From positions 248,001 through 312,000 of the forward strand of contig CAVXXI010000003.1 in assembly GCA_963765725.1 (NCBI GenBank): a DNA stretch of 64,000 nt, in the 5' to 3' direction. The position numbers and the translations under genes were made by a program. A model generated the notes under the pieces. It saw only the letters and a program-made list of their open reading frames with translations. It was not told where the DNA came from and did no database searches. The stretch comes from DASQEH01 sp963765725. Lineage in GTDB: Bacteria > Actinomycetota > Actinomycetes > Propionibacteriales > Nocardioidaceae. Below, in pieces: positions 15,651 through 24,001 of this stretch (the stretch's first letter is position 1; every line of letters begins with the position of its first letter).

Positions 15651-16083
15651 CAGCCCCGTAGGCGACGTGCGGCACCACGTCGGCGACCCAGTCGGCACGT
15701 GACCAGGTCCTCGGGTCGGTGATGCCGAGCAGCGTCATCGGTCCGTTGGTGCCGACGAGTGCCAGCAGGGTCGCCGACGCAGTCCCGGCGAGCATGCCCC
15801 GCCTCAGTCCGGCGGCCCGCACGCCACCCAGCAGGGCCCCCATGCCCACACCGGCAAGGATTCCCGTGAGGGGGGCAAGACCCTCCACCCGGTTGTCGCG
15901 CTGAGCGCCCTCCCCCGGGATACCGACACCCGCGAGGTCGGCGAGCTTCGACACGGTGTCCTGCGGGGTGCTGCTCGCGCCGCGTCCGCGTATCGCCATG
16001 TCGAGGTAGGTCACCGCGTTGAGGACGGTGGTACCGGCTGCGCCTGCTGCGGCACCACGCAGCAGTCCACGGAGGAGGCTCAT
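15610..16083 (-). CDS. Hypothetical small membrane protein
   Basis: A 157-residue protein I do not recognise. Hydrophobic stretches are GLLRGAAAGAAGTTVLNAVTYL near the N-terminus (outline), PLTGILAGVGMGALLGGV, MLAGTASATLLALVG and VVPHVAYGAVTAAVLHGL, suggesting 3-4 helices rich in Gly and Ala. A polar segment (residues ~33-70) separates the first from the rest. I place the start at ATG 16083 because AAGGAG lies 9 nt upstream; an in-frame GTG at 16113 would leave that site inside the gene. The 22-bp repeat cluster C7 lies upstream. It converges with and overlaps ddaH. Confidence 0.6.
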   Translation of the reverse strand: MSLLRGLLRGAAAGAAGTTVLNAVTYLDMAIRGRGASSTPQDTVSKLADLAGVGIPGEGAQRDNRVEGLAPLTGILAGVGMGALLGGVRAAGLRRGMLAGTASATLLALVGTNGPMTLLGITDPRTWSRADWVADVVPHVAYGAVTAAVLHGLDDGA

Positions 16084-16302
16084 CAGGGGTTGCTCCTTCG
16101 ACATCGGCTTCACTCGGCGTCGGACACGGCCGCCGGGTCGCGACCGCTTGTCCTCCTCGGACGCGCCCGGCGGCAGCTCGACCGTGGGACTGAACGCTCT
16201 CGGACCGGGTCATGTCTGCGGGCGCGTCCACAGACTCCCACAGGTGGGGAAGCTCCGCCGGGTCGATGCGCTCGTCGAGCGCCGGTGACGCGGGCGAGGT
16301 CC

Positions 16303-16369
16303 CCGCCGAGGAGTCAGCTCTTTCCCGCCGAGGAGTCAGCTCTCTTCCCGCCGAGGAGTCAAGCCGTTC
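16303..16369 (+). repeat. 22-bp tandem repeat array C7 (family B, 3 units)
   Basis: Units at 16303-16324, 16325-16347 (23 nt) and 16348-16369 have the form CCGCCGAGGAGTCAGCTCTT plus TC. The array sits between the start of the small membrane protein gene and the stop of the SDR gene, both on the minus strand, 10 bp from that stop. Confidence 0.85.
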
Positions 16370-16379
16370 TGGGGGCCTG

Positions 16380-17141
16380 TCAGCGCGGGGCCATCCGCAA
16401 AGCTCCGTCCATGCGGATCGTCTCGCCGTTGAGGTAGTCGTGCCCGACGATCATCTCGACCAGCGAGGCGTACTCCTCCGGGGTCGCAAGCCGCTTGGGG
16501 AAGGGGACCCCGGCACTCAGGCTCTCTCGGAACTCCTCGCTGATGGTCGCGAGCATCGGGGTGTCCACGATCCCGGGGGCGATCGTGTTGACGCGGATGC
16601 CGAACTGGGCCAGGTCCCTTGCCGCCGTGATGGTCATCGCCGCGACCCCGCCCTTGGACGCTGAGTAGGCGATCTGGCCGACCTGGCCCTCGAAGGCGGC
16701 CACCGAGGCAGTGTTGACGACCACACCCCTCGTGCCGCTCTCGTCGGGTTCGCCGCGGCTCATGGCCTCGGCTGCGAGCCGCATCACGTTGAAGGTGCCG
16801 AGCAGGTTCACCGTGATCACCGAGCGGAAGAGCTCCAGATCGTGCGGGCCGTTGCGGCCCACGATGCGGCTCGCCGGCGCGATTCCGGCGCAGTTGACCA
16901 CGACTCGCAGCGGTACCTCGAGCAGGGCGACCTCGTCGAGCGCGCCGCGTACGTCTCCGTCGCTGGTCACGTCGGCCGCGACGAGCCGTACACCGGTGGG
17001 GACGTCGGTGACCCGCGCTACGGACGACGCGAGATCGATCCCGACGACGGTGGCGCCCCGCGCGGCCAGCCGGGCAGCGGTGGCCGCGCCCAGCCCTGAT
17101 GCCGCGCCGGTGACGAGAGCGGCGGCTCCGGACAGTTCCAT
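16380..17141 (-). CDS. SDR family oxidoreductase, 3-hydroxyacyl-CoA dehydrogenase (HSD17B10)-like
   Basis: A 253-residue NAD(P)-dependent short-chain dehydrogenase. The cofactor motif TGAASGLG (residues ~11-18) is followed by an acidic residue (GIDLA), suggesting NAD preference. NCAGIAPA is the NNAG equivalent. The catalytic set is Ser in NTASVAAFEGQVG and YSASKGG (Tyr-x3-Lys), then APGIVDTPML. The spacing and the FEGQVGQIAYSASKGGV block resemble type II 3-hydroxyacyl-CoA dehydrogenases that act in fatty-acid or isoleucine breakdown. The substrate is not proven by sequence. No beta-oxidation partner is adjacent. Confidence 0.82.
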   Translation of the reverse strand: MELSGAAALVTGAASGLGAATAARLAARGATVVGIDLASSVARVTDVPTGVRLVAADVTSDGDVRGALDEVALLEVPLRVVVNCAGIAPASRIVGRNGPHDLELFRSVITVNLLGTFNVMRLAAEAMSRGEPDESGTRGVVVNTASVAAFEGQVGQIAYSASKGGVAAMTITAARDLAQFGIRVNTIAPGIVDTPMLATISEEFRESLSAGVPFPKRLATPEEYASLVEMIVGHDYLNGETIRMDGALRMAPR

Positions 17142-17245
17142 CTAGGTACTCCTCAGGTGTGGGACGGGTCTCGGCTCCGGTGGGCTGGCGGGCCGGTCGC
17201 TCGGTCCACTGCGGCCCGGCCCTCTGCGGCTCGACACTCTGCGCG

Positions 17246-17791
17246 TCAACGGAAGGCCAGGTCTGGAACGACCTCGGCGCCGGGGATGTCGGCAAGGAGA
17301 GCCCCCGCGAGTACCACCTTCGAGCGGCGTACTCCGCTGCCGATGACCGCGACCGCGATGTCGGCCGCCTCGGCGGAGATCAGCAGCCGCCAGCCCTTCG
17401 GCAGCCCGATCGGCGTGATGCCGCCGTACTCCATCCCGGTCTCCGCCACCGCCCGCTCCATCGGCAGGAACGACGCCTTGCGGACGTCGAGCAGCCGTCT
17501 CACCACGTTGTTGACGTCGGCGCGCATGTCGGCGCGGACCACGCACGCGGCGATGCGCTCCTCACCTCCACGCCTGCCCAGGACCACCACGCAGTTCGCG
17601 GACGCCTCCAGCGACACGGAGTACGCCTCTGTCATAGCCGCAGTGTCGGCGAGCGAGGGGTCGATCTCGACGACGGCGGTTCGCGGCGTGTGCGGCCAGT
17701 CCGCGAGCGCCGACCGTACCGGCTCGGCAAGCAGCTCGGGATGTTCGTCGACCGGTACGGACGTCAACGTGCCGATCGTCGGCAGCGACAT
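17246..17791 (-). CDS. YbaK/EbsC-type aminoacyl-tRNA deacylase domain protein
   Basis: A 181-residue stand-alone editing-domain protein. The family core is recognisable in CVVVLGRRGGEERIAACVVRADMRAD, DVRKASFLPMERAVAETGMEYGGITPIGLP (outline) and the C-terminal GSGVRRSKVVLAGALL. Such proteins hydrolyse mischarged tRNA (Cys- or Ala-tRNA-Pro in the characterised cases). Here the Lys is in the V-R-K-A-S-F motif. ATG 17791 is preferred because GGAGGAG stands 5 nt upstream; the annotated-looking GTG 15 bp further upstream lies within that site. It is divergent from the Ddn-type gene, with repeat array C4 between. Confidence 0.8.
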   Translation of the reverse strand: MSLPTIGTLTSVPVDEHPELLAEPVRSALADWPHTPRTAVVEIDPSLADTAAMTEAYSVSLEASANCVVVLGRRGGEERIAACVVRADMRADVNNVVRRLLDVRKASFLPMERAVAETGMEYGGITPIGLPKGWRLLISAEAADIAVAVIGSGVRRSKVVLAGALLADIPGAEVVPDLAFR

Positions 17792-17968
17792 GCTCTCCTC
17801 CACCACTCGGGTACTCGCGGAAGACGCTACGGTATGGCGCCGTCAGGTTGAGTACGCGGTCTTCGGGGTGGCAGCTCGCGGCTGACCGGGTAGCTGCCGA
17901 GAGCGGCTCGGTCTGACTCGTGCGGTGCCCGGGAGCACGTGCGCCGGTCGATCTGCTCGGCCGCGGCC

Positions 17969-18065
17969 GCTCGACCGGACATTTCCGCCCTCTCGACCGG
18001 ACATTTGCGCCCTCTCGACCCGACATTTGCGCCCTCTCGACGGGGCATTCCTGCCCACTCGACGG
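17969..18065 (-). repeat. 22-bp tandem repeat array C4 (family A, ~4.5 units)
   Basis: Units start at 17969, 17991, 18013, 18035 and 18057 (partial), reading (G/T)CTCGACCGGACATTTGCGC on the plus strand. The array occupies the divergent promoter region between the YbaK and Ddn genes. Confidence 0.88.
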
Positions 18066-18095
18066 CGGGCTTGAGTGGCCGTGTTGACTGGTGAC

Positions 18096-18533
18096 ATGGC
18101 ACTGCAAGGAGAGTACGAGCCCAGCCCGCACCAGTGGGTACGCGACGACGTCGAGGAGGTCGAGTCCTCCGGCGGCACGAAGGGCGACCTGCGCGGGATG
18201 CCGATCGTCGTGATCACCACGAAGGGCGCGAAGACCGGCAAGATCCGGAAGATCCCCGTCATGCGTGTGGAGCACGACGGCCGGTACGTCGCCGTCGCCT
18301 CGCAAGGAGGCGCGCCCAAGAACCCGGTCTGGTACAACAACCTGGTCGCCCACCCCGAGGTTCAGCTCCAGGACGGACCGAACCGCTACGACCTGGTCGC
18401 GCGTGAGGTCACCGGTGAGGAGCGCGAGGTCTGGTGGGAGCGGGCGGTCGCCGCCTTCCCGGACTACGCGGACTACCAGCTCAAGACGTCGCGGACGATC
18501 CCGGTCTTCGTGCTGGAGTCGGCCAGCAGCTAG
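18096..18533 (+). CDS. Ddn-type nitroreductase/quinone reductase (deazaflavin F420-dependent family)
   Basis: A 145-residue split-barrel protein of the Ddn (Rv3547) family. The hallmark segment is GMPIVVITTKGAKTGKIRKIPVMRVEHDG (outline), then YVAVASQGGAPKNPVWYNNLVAHPEV, where the GG-P-x-NP-x-W-Y-x-N pattern contacts F420. These enzymes use reduced F420 to reduce quinones and activate some nitro drugs; an organism with F420 is implied. ATG 18096 starts where conservation begins; an upstream GTG at 18075 lies in the repeat-adjacent region. The 3' end overlaps the convergent DUF1684 gene by 4 bp. Confidence 0.87.
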   Translation: MALQGEYEPSPHQWVRDDVEEVESSGGTKGDLRGMPIVVITTKGAKTGKIRKIPVMRVEHDGRYVAVASQGGAPKNPVWYNNLVAHPEVQLQDGPNRYDLVAREVTGEEREVWWERAVAAFPDYADYQLKTSRTIPVFVLESASS

Positions 18534-19129
18534 TCAACCGGGCGGTAGCGTTCGCCGACAGGGACCTCGGCGGAAACGGTGTTGCCCGGCCCGGCGAGCG
18601 GGCACGCCCACGCCTCGTCGTAGGCGCACGACGGCGAGTACGCGAAGTTGAGGTCGACCACCAGCGCGTCCGGCCCCCCGCCGAGGTCGGCGCCCTTCAC
18701 CGTGTCGAGAAGGTACCGGCCGCCGCCGTACGACCCGGCACCGGCGTCCTTGACCGGCAGGAACAGGCCACCGCCGTAGCTGCCGAGCCACCAGACATCG
18801 AGACGGCCGATGCCGGGCAGGTCGACAGTGCCGATCCTGGAGAACGGCACGATCCCATCCGTTCCGGTGGCGACCTCGCGTACCTCTTCGTCGACGTCGA
18901 CGTCGACCTCCACCACGAACCGAAAGGCGGGATCGTACGGCGCGACGTCGGCGCCTGGGTACGTCGCCCTCGCGCCCTCGGGTACCGGCGACACAGGGTG
19001 CTTCCTGAGCAGGTCGTCGCGGCCGCGGACCCACTCCGCATGCGCCTCGGCGGGATGGGATTCCGCACGCACCGACCGGTACAGCTCGCCCACGCGCCGC
19101 CGCCAGTCGAGCACCCACCACGAGCTCAC
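18530..19129 (-). CDS. DUF1684 domain-containing protein
   Basis: A 199-residue soluble protein. Typical DUF1684 features are the N-terminal LDWRRRVGELYRSVRAESHP, HAEWVRGRDDLLRKHPVSPV, and the late YGGGLFLPVKDAGAGSYGGGRYLLDTVKG (outline). It ends in the DLNFAYSPSCAYDEAWACPL block with conserved Tyr, Cys and Asp residues. The function of the family is unknown. I place the start at GTG 19129. The frame stays open for another 1.2 kb upstream, but that part is antisense to the phosphatidyltransferase gene and has no sensible protein character. The 3' end overlaps the Ddn gene by 4 bp. Confidence 0.75.
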   Translation of the reverse strand: MSSWWVLDWRRRVGELYRSVRAESHPAEAHAEWVRGRDDLLRKHPVSPVPEGARATYPGADVAPYDPAFRFVVEVDVDVDEEVREVATGTDGIVPFSRIGTVDLPGIGRLDVWWLGSYGGGLFLPVKDAGAGSYGGGRYLLDTVKGADLGGGPDALVVDLNFAYSPSCAYDEAWACPLAGPGNTVSAEVPVGERYRPVD

Positions 19130-19213
19130 GGTGCCATCGTCGCATGGTCTCCGCGGGCGGCAGACGACTCTACGGGTGCGCCGCCCGCGACACGGTGGTG
19201 CGCTTGGCGGCCT

Positions 19214-20053
19214 GTGAGAGACTTTTGGCGCGATACGACGATCACTCCACCGTGCCTGGGGGCTCCCCTGACGACACAAGAAGCAGTCCGCGAGCCGTAC
19301 GTCGGCTCCCTGCGGTTCCGTCTCGCTGGGTTCGGCGTCCACATCTACACCGCCAGCGGGAGCGTGCTGGCCCTGCTCATCGTCGTTGCGGCGATGGACG
19401 GGGCGGTCATCCGGGCCCTGTGGCTGAGCCTCGCGGCTCTCGTTATCGACGGCACGGACGGCATGCTCGCGCGCAAGCTGAGGGTGAGCGAGACGATGCC
19501 CTGGTTCGACGGCGCCCGTCTCGACGACATCGTCGACTACCTGACGTACGCGTTCGCGCCGATCGTCTTGCTGTGGACCGGGCACTTCCTGCCCAGTGGC
19601 CCCGCCGGTCCGGTGCTCGCGGCATTGCCGTTGCTCGCGTCCAGCTACCAGTTCTGCCGGACGGACGCGAAGACCGCCGACCACTTCTTCCTCGGGTTCC
19701 CCAGCTACTGGAACGTGGTGGCCTTCTACGTCGTGGTGCTGAGCCTGAGCCCGGCGGCGACGGGTGCCATCCTGGCGATCTGCTCGATCCTGGTCTTCGT
19801 GCCGATCAGGTACATCTACCCCTCCCGCACCAAGGCCTTCCGCCAGCTCAACTTGCTGTTCACGGCGATCTGGCTGGCCGCGTACGCGATCCTGCTCGTA
19901 CAGATGCCCGACCCCTCGGCGGTGGTGGTCGCCGTGTCCCTGGCGTACCTCCTGTACTACGCCGGCCTGAGCATCTACCTGACCATGATCAGCCCACGGC
20001 TTCCGGAGAAGCTGCTGTCGAGGGACGCCATCGCCGCAGACCTCGAAGACTGA
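19214..20053 (+). CDS. CDP-alcohol phosphatidyltransferase, phosphatidylcholine-synthase-like
   Basis: An integral membrane enzyme of ~260-279 residues with about eight helices. The CDP-alcohol motif is DGTDGMLARKLRVSETMPW, continuing FDGARLDDIVDYLTY. The 12-residue gap between AR and G, rather than the usual 8-9, is the form I recall for bacterial phosphatidylcholine synthase (Pcs). The enzyme would join a CDP-activated lipid to a polar alcohol; choline is a guess from motif spacing. GTG 19214 is the conventional start, but CTG 19268 would also fit, as the N-terminal ~18 residues look unconserved. A DMT-type transporter gene follows after 3 bp. Confidence 0.75.
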   Translation: MRDFWRDTTITPPCLGAPLTTQEAVREPYVGSLRFRLAGFGVHIYTASGSVLALLIVVAAMDGAVIRALWLSLAALVIDGTDGMLARKLRVSETMPWFDGARLDDIVDYLTYAFAPIVLLWTGHFLPSGPAGPVLAALPLLASSYQFCRTDAKTADHFFLGFPSYWNVVAFYVVVLSLSPAATGAILAICSILVFVPIRYIYPSRTKAFRQLNLLFTAIWLAAYAILLVQMPDPSAVVVAVSLAYLLYYAGLSIYLTMISPRLPEKLLSRDAIAADLED

Positions 20054-20056
20054 CCC

Positions 20057-20890
20057 GTGTTGCTCGGGTTCTGCGCCGCGCTCGCGGCGGCGGTCCTGTT
20101 CGGCTCCGCGTCGATCGTGCAGGCCACCGCCGTCCGGCGGATCCCGCGCTCCGCTGGGCTGAGCACCCGGCTCGTCGTCGAGCTGCTGGGTCAGCCGCTG
20201 TTTCTCATCGCGATGGCCATGAACCTGGTCGGCTTCTCCCTGCACCTCGTCGCCCTGCGCTCCATCCCGCTGTTCCTGGCTCAGGCGGGGATCGCGGCCA
20301 GCCTCGCGGTGACGGCGCTGCTGGCGGTACGGGTCCACGACGACCGGCTGGAGCGGGCCGACTGGGCAGCCGTGGCCGGGACGTGCGTCGGACTGGCGCT
20401 GCTGGCGGCGTCGTCGGGGTCCGTCGGGGACGAGACGGCCAGCGGCACCTTCATTGTCGGGCTGTACGTGGCGCTCGCCGTACTGGCCACCGGCGGCTTC
20501 CTCGCCAGCCGCATGCAGGGGGCGGTGTCCACCGAGCTGTTGGGGCTCCTGGCCGGCTTCGGGTTCGCCGGTGTCAGCGTCTCGGCCAGGGTGCTACCCG
20601 GTCTGGCACCGGCGACAGTCGTCTCGGCGCCCTCGGCGTACGCCCTCGCCGTCAGCGGCGCGTTGGCGTTCCTGCTGTACTCCGTTGCGCTGCAACGGGG
20701 CTCGGTGACCGGCGCGACCGCCCCGATGATCGTGTCGCAGACGGTCACCCCGGCGGCAGTCGGCGTCCTGCTTCTCCACGACGGCATCCGCCCCGGCTGG
20801 ATCCCCATCGCGGCGATCGGCTTCGTCGTCACCGGGCTCGGGGCTCTGCAGCTCGCCCGCTTCGAGCAGACGGTCGAGCGAGCCGCCTAG
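20057..20890 (+). CDS. DMT/NIPA-like multi-helix membrane transporter
   Basis: A 277-residue protein with about nine transmembrane helices, from LLGFCAALAAAVLFGSASIVQATAVRR (outline) at the start to IGFVVTGLGALQLARF at the end. The N-terminal half has the drug/metabolite transporter pattern FGSASI...QATAV, also seen in NIPA Mg2+ transporters; LRSIPLFLAQAGIAASL is the helix-4 motif. The substrate is unknown. GTG 20057 lies 3 bp after the phosphatidyltransferase stop, so the two genes form an operon and may act on related lipids or head groups, which is inference. Repeat array C8 begins 22 bp after the stop. Confidence 0.75.
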   Translation: MLLGFCAALAAAVLFGSASIVQATAVRRIPRSAGLSTRLVVELLGQPLFLIAMAMNLVGFSLHLVALRSIPLFLAQAGIAASLAVTALLAVRVHDDRLERADWAAVAGTCVGLALLAASSGSVGDETASGTFIVGLYVALAVLATGGFLASRMQGAVSTELLGLLAGFGFAGVSVSARVLPGLAPATVVSAPSAYALAVSGALAFLLYSVALQRGSVTGATAPMIVSQTVTPAAVGVLLLHDGIRPGWIPIAAIGFVVTGLGALQLARFEQTVERAA

Positions 20891-20911
20891 GCGACTGCCA
20901 GAAGGACTTGA

Positions 20912-21034
20912 CCCCTCGGCGAGAACCACATGACCCCTCGGCGGGAACCACATGACCCCTCGGCGGGAACCACTTGACCCCTCGGCGAGAACTACGTGGC
21001 TCCTCGGCGGGAACTACGTGGCTCCTCGGCGGGG
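20912..21034 (-). repeat. 22-bp tandem repeat array C8 (family B, ~6 units)
   Basis: Units start at 20912, 20934, 20956, 20978, 21000 and 21022 (partial), reading C(C/T)CCTCGGCGGGAACCACAT on the plus strand. Internal positions drift from ACCACATGA to ACTACGTGG across the array. It lies between two plus-strand genes, the DMT transporter and the aldo/keto reductase. Confidence 0.9.
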
Positions 21035-21079
21035 AGAGGTAGAGGTTGCGGGATCCGAGAAGTGGGAACAGGGACGCCC

Positions 21080-22105
21080 ATGACCTATCTCGCCAGCGCT
21101 GAGCGCTACGACTCGATCCCGTACCGACGCTGCGGCCGGCGGGGACTGCTCCTGCCCGAACTGTCGCTCGGCCTGTGGCAGAACTTCGGGGACGACCGCC
21201 CACTCGAGACCTCGCGAAGCATCATCCGCCGGGCCTTCGACCTCGGCATCACCCACTTCGACCTGGCGAACAACTACGGACCGCCCTACGGGACCGCGGA
21301 GGTCAACTTCGGCCGGGTGTACGCCGAGGACCTGGCGCCCTACCGCAACGAGATCGTCGTGTCGACCAAGGCCGGCTACGACATGTGGCCCGGGCCGTAC
21401 GGCGACCACGGCTCCCGCAAGTACCTCCTCAACAGCCTCGACGACTCCCTTCGCCGGATGCGCCTGGACTACGTCGACATCTTCTACAGCCACCGGTTCG
21501 ACCCCGACACACCGCTCGAGGAGACCATGGGTGCCCTCGACTCCGCGGTCCGCCAGGGCAAGGCGCTGTACGTCGGGATCTCGTCGTACTCGGCCGAACG
21601 GACCCGTGAGGCCGCGGAGATCCTGGCCGACCTCGGGACCCCGCTGCTCATCCACCAGCCGTCGTACTCGATGCTCAACCGCTGGATCGAGCCCGACCTG
21701 CTCGACGCACTCGAGGAGGTCGGTGCCGGCTGCATCGGGTTCACCGCCCTGGCGCAGGGCCTGCTGACCAACAAGTACCTCAACGGCGTGCCAGAGGGCT
21801 CGCGGGCGTCCAGGCCCGGCACCATCGACTCGTCGATGCTGAGCGACGAGACGCTGGAGCGCATCCGCGGCCTCGACGCCATCGCGTCGAACCGGGGCCA
21901 GAGCCTCGCCCAGATGGCGCTCGCCTGGGCCCTGCGCGACCGCAGGGTCACCTCGCTGGTGATCGGCGCGAGCAGCGTCAAGCAGCTGGAGGAGAACGTC
22001 GCGGCCCTCACGAACAGCGAGTTCACCGACCAGGAGCTGTCCCGCATCGACGACTTCGCGGTGGACTCCGGCGTAGATCTGTGGGCCGAATCAAGCTCCA
22101 GCTGA
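21080..22105 (+). CDS. Aldo/keto reductase, YghZ/GpR (L-glyceraldehyde-3-phosphate reductase)-like
   Basis: A 341-residue NADPH-dependent TIM-barrel oxidoreductase. The catalytic residues are recognisable: Asp in HFDLANNYGPPYG with its Tyr, Lys in VVSTKAGYDMWPGPYG, and His in DIFYSHRFDPDTP. The GPYGDHGSRKYLL insertion and the IDSSMLSDETL stretch are typical of the AKR14/YghZ group, which reduces L-glyceraldehyde 3-phosphate and methylglyoxal-type aldehydes. The NADPH site is VIGASSVKQLEENV. The start is ATG 21080; the frame is open into the repeat array but that part is non-conserved. The detoxification role is inferred from the family. Confidence 0.88.
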   Translation: MTYLASAERYDSIPYRRCGRRGLLLPELSLGLWQNFGDDRPLETSRSIIRRAFDLGITHFDLANNYGPPYGTAEVNFGRVYAEDLAPYRNEIVVSTKAGYDMWPGPYGDHGSRKYLLNSLDDSLRRMRLDYVDIFYSHRFDPDTPLEETMGALDSAVRQGKALYVGISSYSAERTREAAEILADLGTPLLIHQPSYSMLNRWIEPDLLDALEEVGAGCIGFTALAQGLLTNKYLNGVPEGSRASRPGTIDSSMLSDETLERIRGLDAIASNRGQSLAQMALAWALRDRRVTSLVIGASSVKQLEENVAALTNSEFTDQELSRIDDFAVDSGVDLWAESSSS

Positions 22106-22143
22106 CGCGGCGACGCCGCGAGGAGGCGACTCGCCCGCCGTCA

Positions 22144-22152
22144 TGCTAGGGT
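22144..22152 (+). promoter_or_regulatory. Extended -10 promoter of the cold-shock gene
   Basis: TGCTAGGGT fits an extended -10 (TGN-TANNNT). It would give a start near 22159 and a leader of about 170 nt before ATG 22333. Long structured leaders are usual for cold-shock genes. The -35 is weak. Confidence 0.45.
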
Positions 22153-22332
22153 TAAAGGGTTGCAAAAGCAGTACCTCGCACGTTCAGGGAAGCTCGGGAA
22201 GTCTTACCGGGCGCCTCGTGCTCAGAGCTCAACAGAGCCACGAGCTCCGAATGTGGGAAGACCACCGCGCGGCAGCCAGAACACCGGCAATCGAGCTGGT
22301 TCTGAAATGTATCCCATACAAGGAGCAAAGAA

Positions 22333-22536
22333 ATGGCACAGGGAACAGTCAAGTGGTTCAACGGCGAGAAGGGCTTCGGCTTCATCTCCCAAGACGGCGA
22401 CCAGCCCGACGTCTTCGTTCACTTCTCGGCGATCGCAGCTGACGGCTACCGCTCGCTGGACGAGAACCAGCGCGTCGAGTTCGACGTCACGCAGGGCCAG
22501 AAGGGTCTGCAGGCCGAGAACGTACGCGTCATCTGA
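22333..22536 (+). CDS. cspA: CspA-family cold-shock protein
   Basis: A 67-residue single cold-shock domain, the full length of the family. The RNA-binding motifs RNP1 (KGFGFISQD) and RNP2 (VFVHFSAI) are intact, followed by the conserved NQRVEFDVTQGQKGLQAENV. It binds single-stranded RNA or DNA and melts mRNA structure during cold or growth transitions. AAGGAG lies 7-8 nt upstream of ATG. A ~170-nt leader starts at a probable extended -10 (22144), and a strong intrinsic terminator closes the gene at 22565-22598, so it is monocistronic. Confidence 0.97.
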   Translation: MAQGTVKWFNGEKGFGFISQDGDQPDVFVHFSAIAADGYRSLDENQRVEFDVTQGQKGLQAENVRVI

Positions 22537-22564
22537 GTTGAACCGCGGCTAACCGCCGACTTGG

Positions 22565-22598
22565 AAAGGGCCTCCACACTCCGGTGTGGGGGCCCTTT
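22565..22598 (+). terminator. Rho-independent terminator after cspA
   Basis: AAAGGGCCTCCACAC (22565-22579) pairs with GTGTGGGGGCCCTTT (22584-22598) around TCCG, with one wobble; the 3' arm ends in TTT. It can also stop the convergent M20 peptidase transcript, as the A-tract is symmetrical. Confidence 0.88.
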
Positions 22599-22633
22599 CG
22601 TCGCACCCAGGAGTTGCCGAGGTCAGCTCGGTG

Positions 22634-23947
22634 TCAGCCGAGCAGCCTTCGGGCGACGTCGAGGTGGAACCGCACCCCCAGCAGCAGGTCGTCCACGTGG
22701 ACACGCTCGTCGCGGTTGTGGATGCCTGCTTCGACGACCTCGGCAGGCGTCGCGCGAGTCGGCGAGAAGCCGTACGCGACCGTCCCGAAGGCGTTGCGGA
22801 GGTAGACCGAGTCGGTGAAGCCCGTACACATCGTCGGCAGCAGTGAGGCGTCGGAGTCCGCCGCGACCCACGCCGTACAGGCGTCCCACAGCGGCCCGGA
22901 CGGTGCCGAGCAACTGCCCGCCACCATCGGCTCGGGGAACGTCAGCTCGTAGGGGACGCCGTCACCGAGCCGGTCCCGGACGGCCTGCTCGACCTCGGCC
23001 TGCGCGGTACCCGGCAGCACCCTGCAGTCGAGCTCCATCGCCGCCCGTGCCGGCATCACGTTGCGGGCACGCGAGCCGGTCAGCTTCGTCGGCGCCATCG
23101 TGGTCCCGCACACCGCCGGGAGCGAGTGCTCGAGCATCGGGCTGAGTCGGCGGGCCCGTTCGATCGCGGCCGGCAGGTCGACGTCGGCGGTGGCTCCCGA
23201 CCCGAGCAGGGCGTCGAGCATCTGCTCGACGACCTCGTGTCGCTGCGGCGTGGGCAGGCCGAGTCCGACGCGCCGGAGCAGCTCACCGAGCATCGGCACG
23301 GCGTTGCGCCCGACCGAGGGCATGGACGCGTGCCCGGCCTCCCCCAGGGCCGACACGAGTACCGGGCAGGTGCCCTTCTCTCCCACGGAGATCTCGGCGA
23401 CGAGGCGGCCGTCCTCGAGCCGGTAGTGCGCGCCGCCCCCCTCGTTGAGGGAGAAGTCGGTTCGGATCCCCGGATGCGCCTCGACGAGCCACTTCATCCC
23501 GACGTCGGCGCTGCCGTCCTCCTCGTCGGCCACCATCACCAGCACCAGGTCACCTCGGGGGCGGAAGCCCTCCCGAGCCAGAGCCAGCATCGCGACCGTC
23601 CTCGCGGCCACCTCGCTCTTCATGTCCAGGGCGCCCCGCCCGTACAGGTAGCCGTCGTCGTCGAGGACACCTCCGAACGGTGGATGCGTCCAGTCGCGGG
23701 CGTCGGCCGGTACGACGTCGAGGTGGCCCACGAACGCCAGCGACGGTCCGTCGCCGGAACCCGGGATCCGTGCGACCAGGTTGGACCGTTGCGGGTCGCG
23801 AGCGGGCAGGATGCACTCCACGCCGGCGTCGTCGAGGCGGTGCTTCAGCACCTGCGCCGCCTCGGTCTCGTTCCCGTTCGTGGTGTCGACCCTGAGCAGG
23901 GCCTGGGTCAGCTCGATGACCTCGTCGTGCAGGGCCGCGTCGTCCAT
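22634..23947 (-). CDS. M20 family zinc metallopeptidase (ArgE/DapE/carboxypeptidase-like)
   Basis: A 437-residue cytosolic di-zinc hydrolase. Metal ligands are visible in FVGHLDVVPAD (His, Asp), YGRGALDMKSE (the Asp bridging both metals), VADEEDGS (catalytic Glu pair) and the C-terminal AGIHNRDERV (His ligand; GxHxxxE form). The insert SALGEAGHASMPSVGRNAVPML is the dimerisation-domain start typical of the M20/ArgE/DapE/Acy1 group. The substrate could be an N-acyl amino acid or a small peptide. ATG 23947. It converges with cspA and is followed by that gene's terminator. Confidence 0.88.
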   Translation of the reverse strand: MDDAALHDEVIELTQALLRVDTTNGNETEAAQVLKHRLDDAGVECILPARDPQRSNLVARIPGSGDGPSLAFVGHLDVVPADARDWTHPPFGGVLDDDGYLYGRGALDMKSEVAARTVAMLALAREGFRPRGDLVLVMVADEEDGSADVGMKWLVEAHPGIRTDFSLNEGGGAHYRLEDGRLVAEISVGEKGTCPVLVSALGEAGHASMPSVGRNAVPMLGELLRRVGLGLPTPQRHEVVEQMLDALLGSGATADVDLPAAIERARRLSPMLEHSLPAVCGTTMAPTKLTGSRARNVMPARAAMELDCRVLPGTAQAEVEQAVRDRLGDGVPYELTFPEPMVAGSCSAPSGPLWDACTAWVAADSDASLLPTMCTGFTDSVYLRNAFGTVAYGFSPTRATPAEVVEAGIHNRDERVHVDDLLLGVRFHLDVARRLLG

Positions 23948-24001
23948 GCGCTCATCCTGCCCGACGCCGGCCCGAAGCCCCGATGAGGTGTCAGGCGAGG
24001 G

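Noticed and set aside
19130..20338. N-terminal extension of the DUF1684 frame (open to 20338)
   Set aside because: This stretch is antisense to the phosphatidyltransferase and DMT genes, and its translation is low-complexity Gln/Arg/Glu-rich sequence. The conserved domain begins near 19129.
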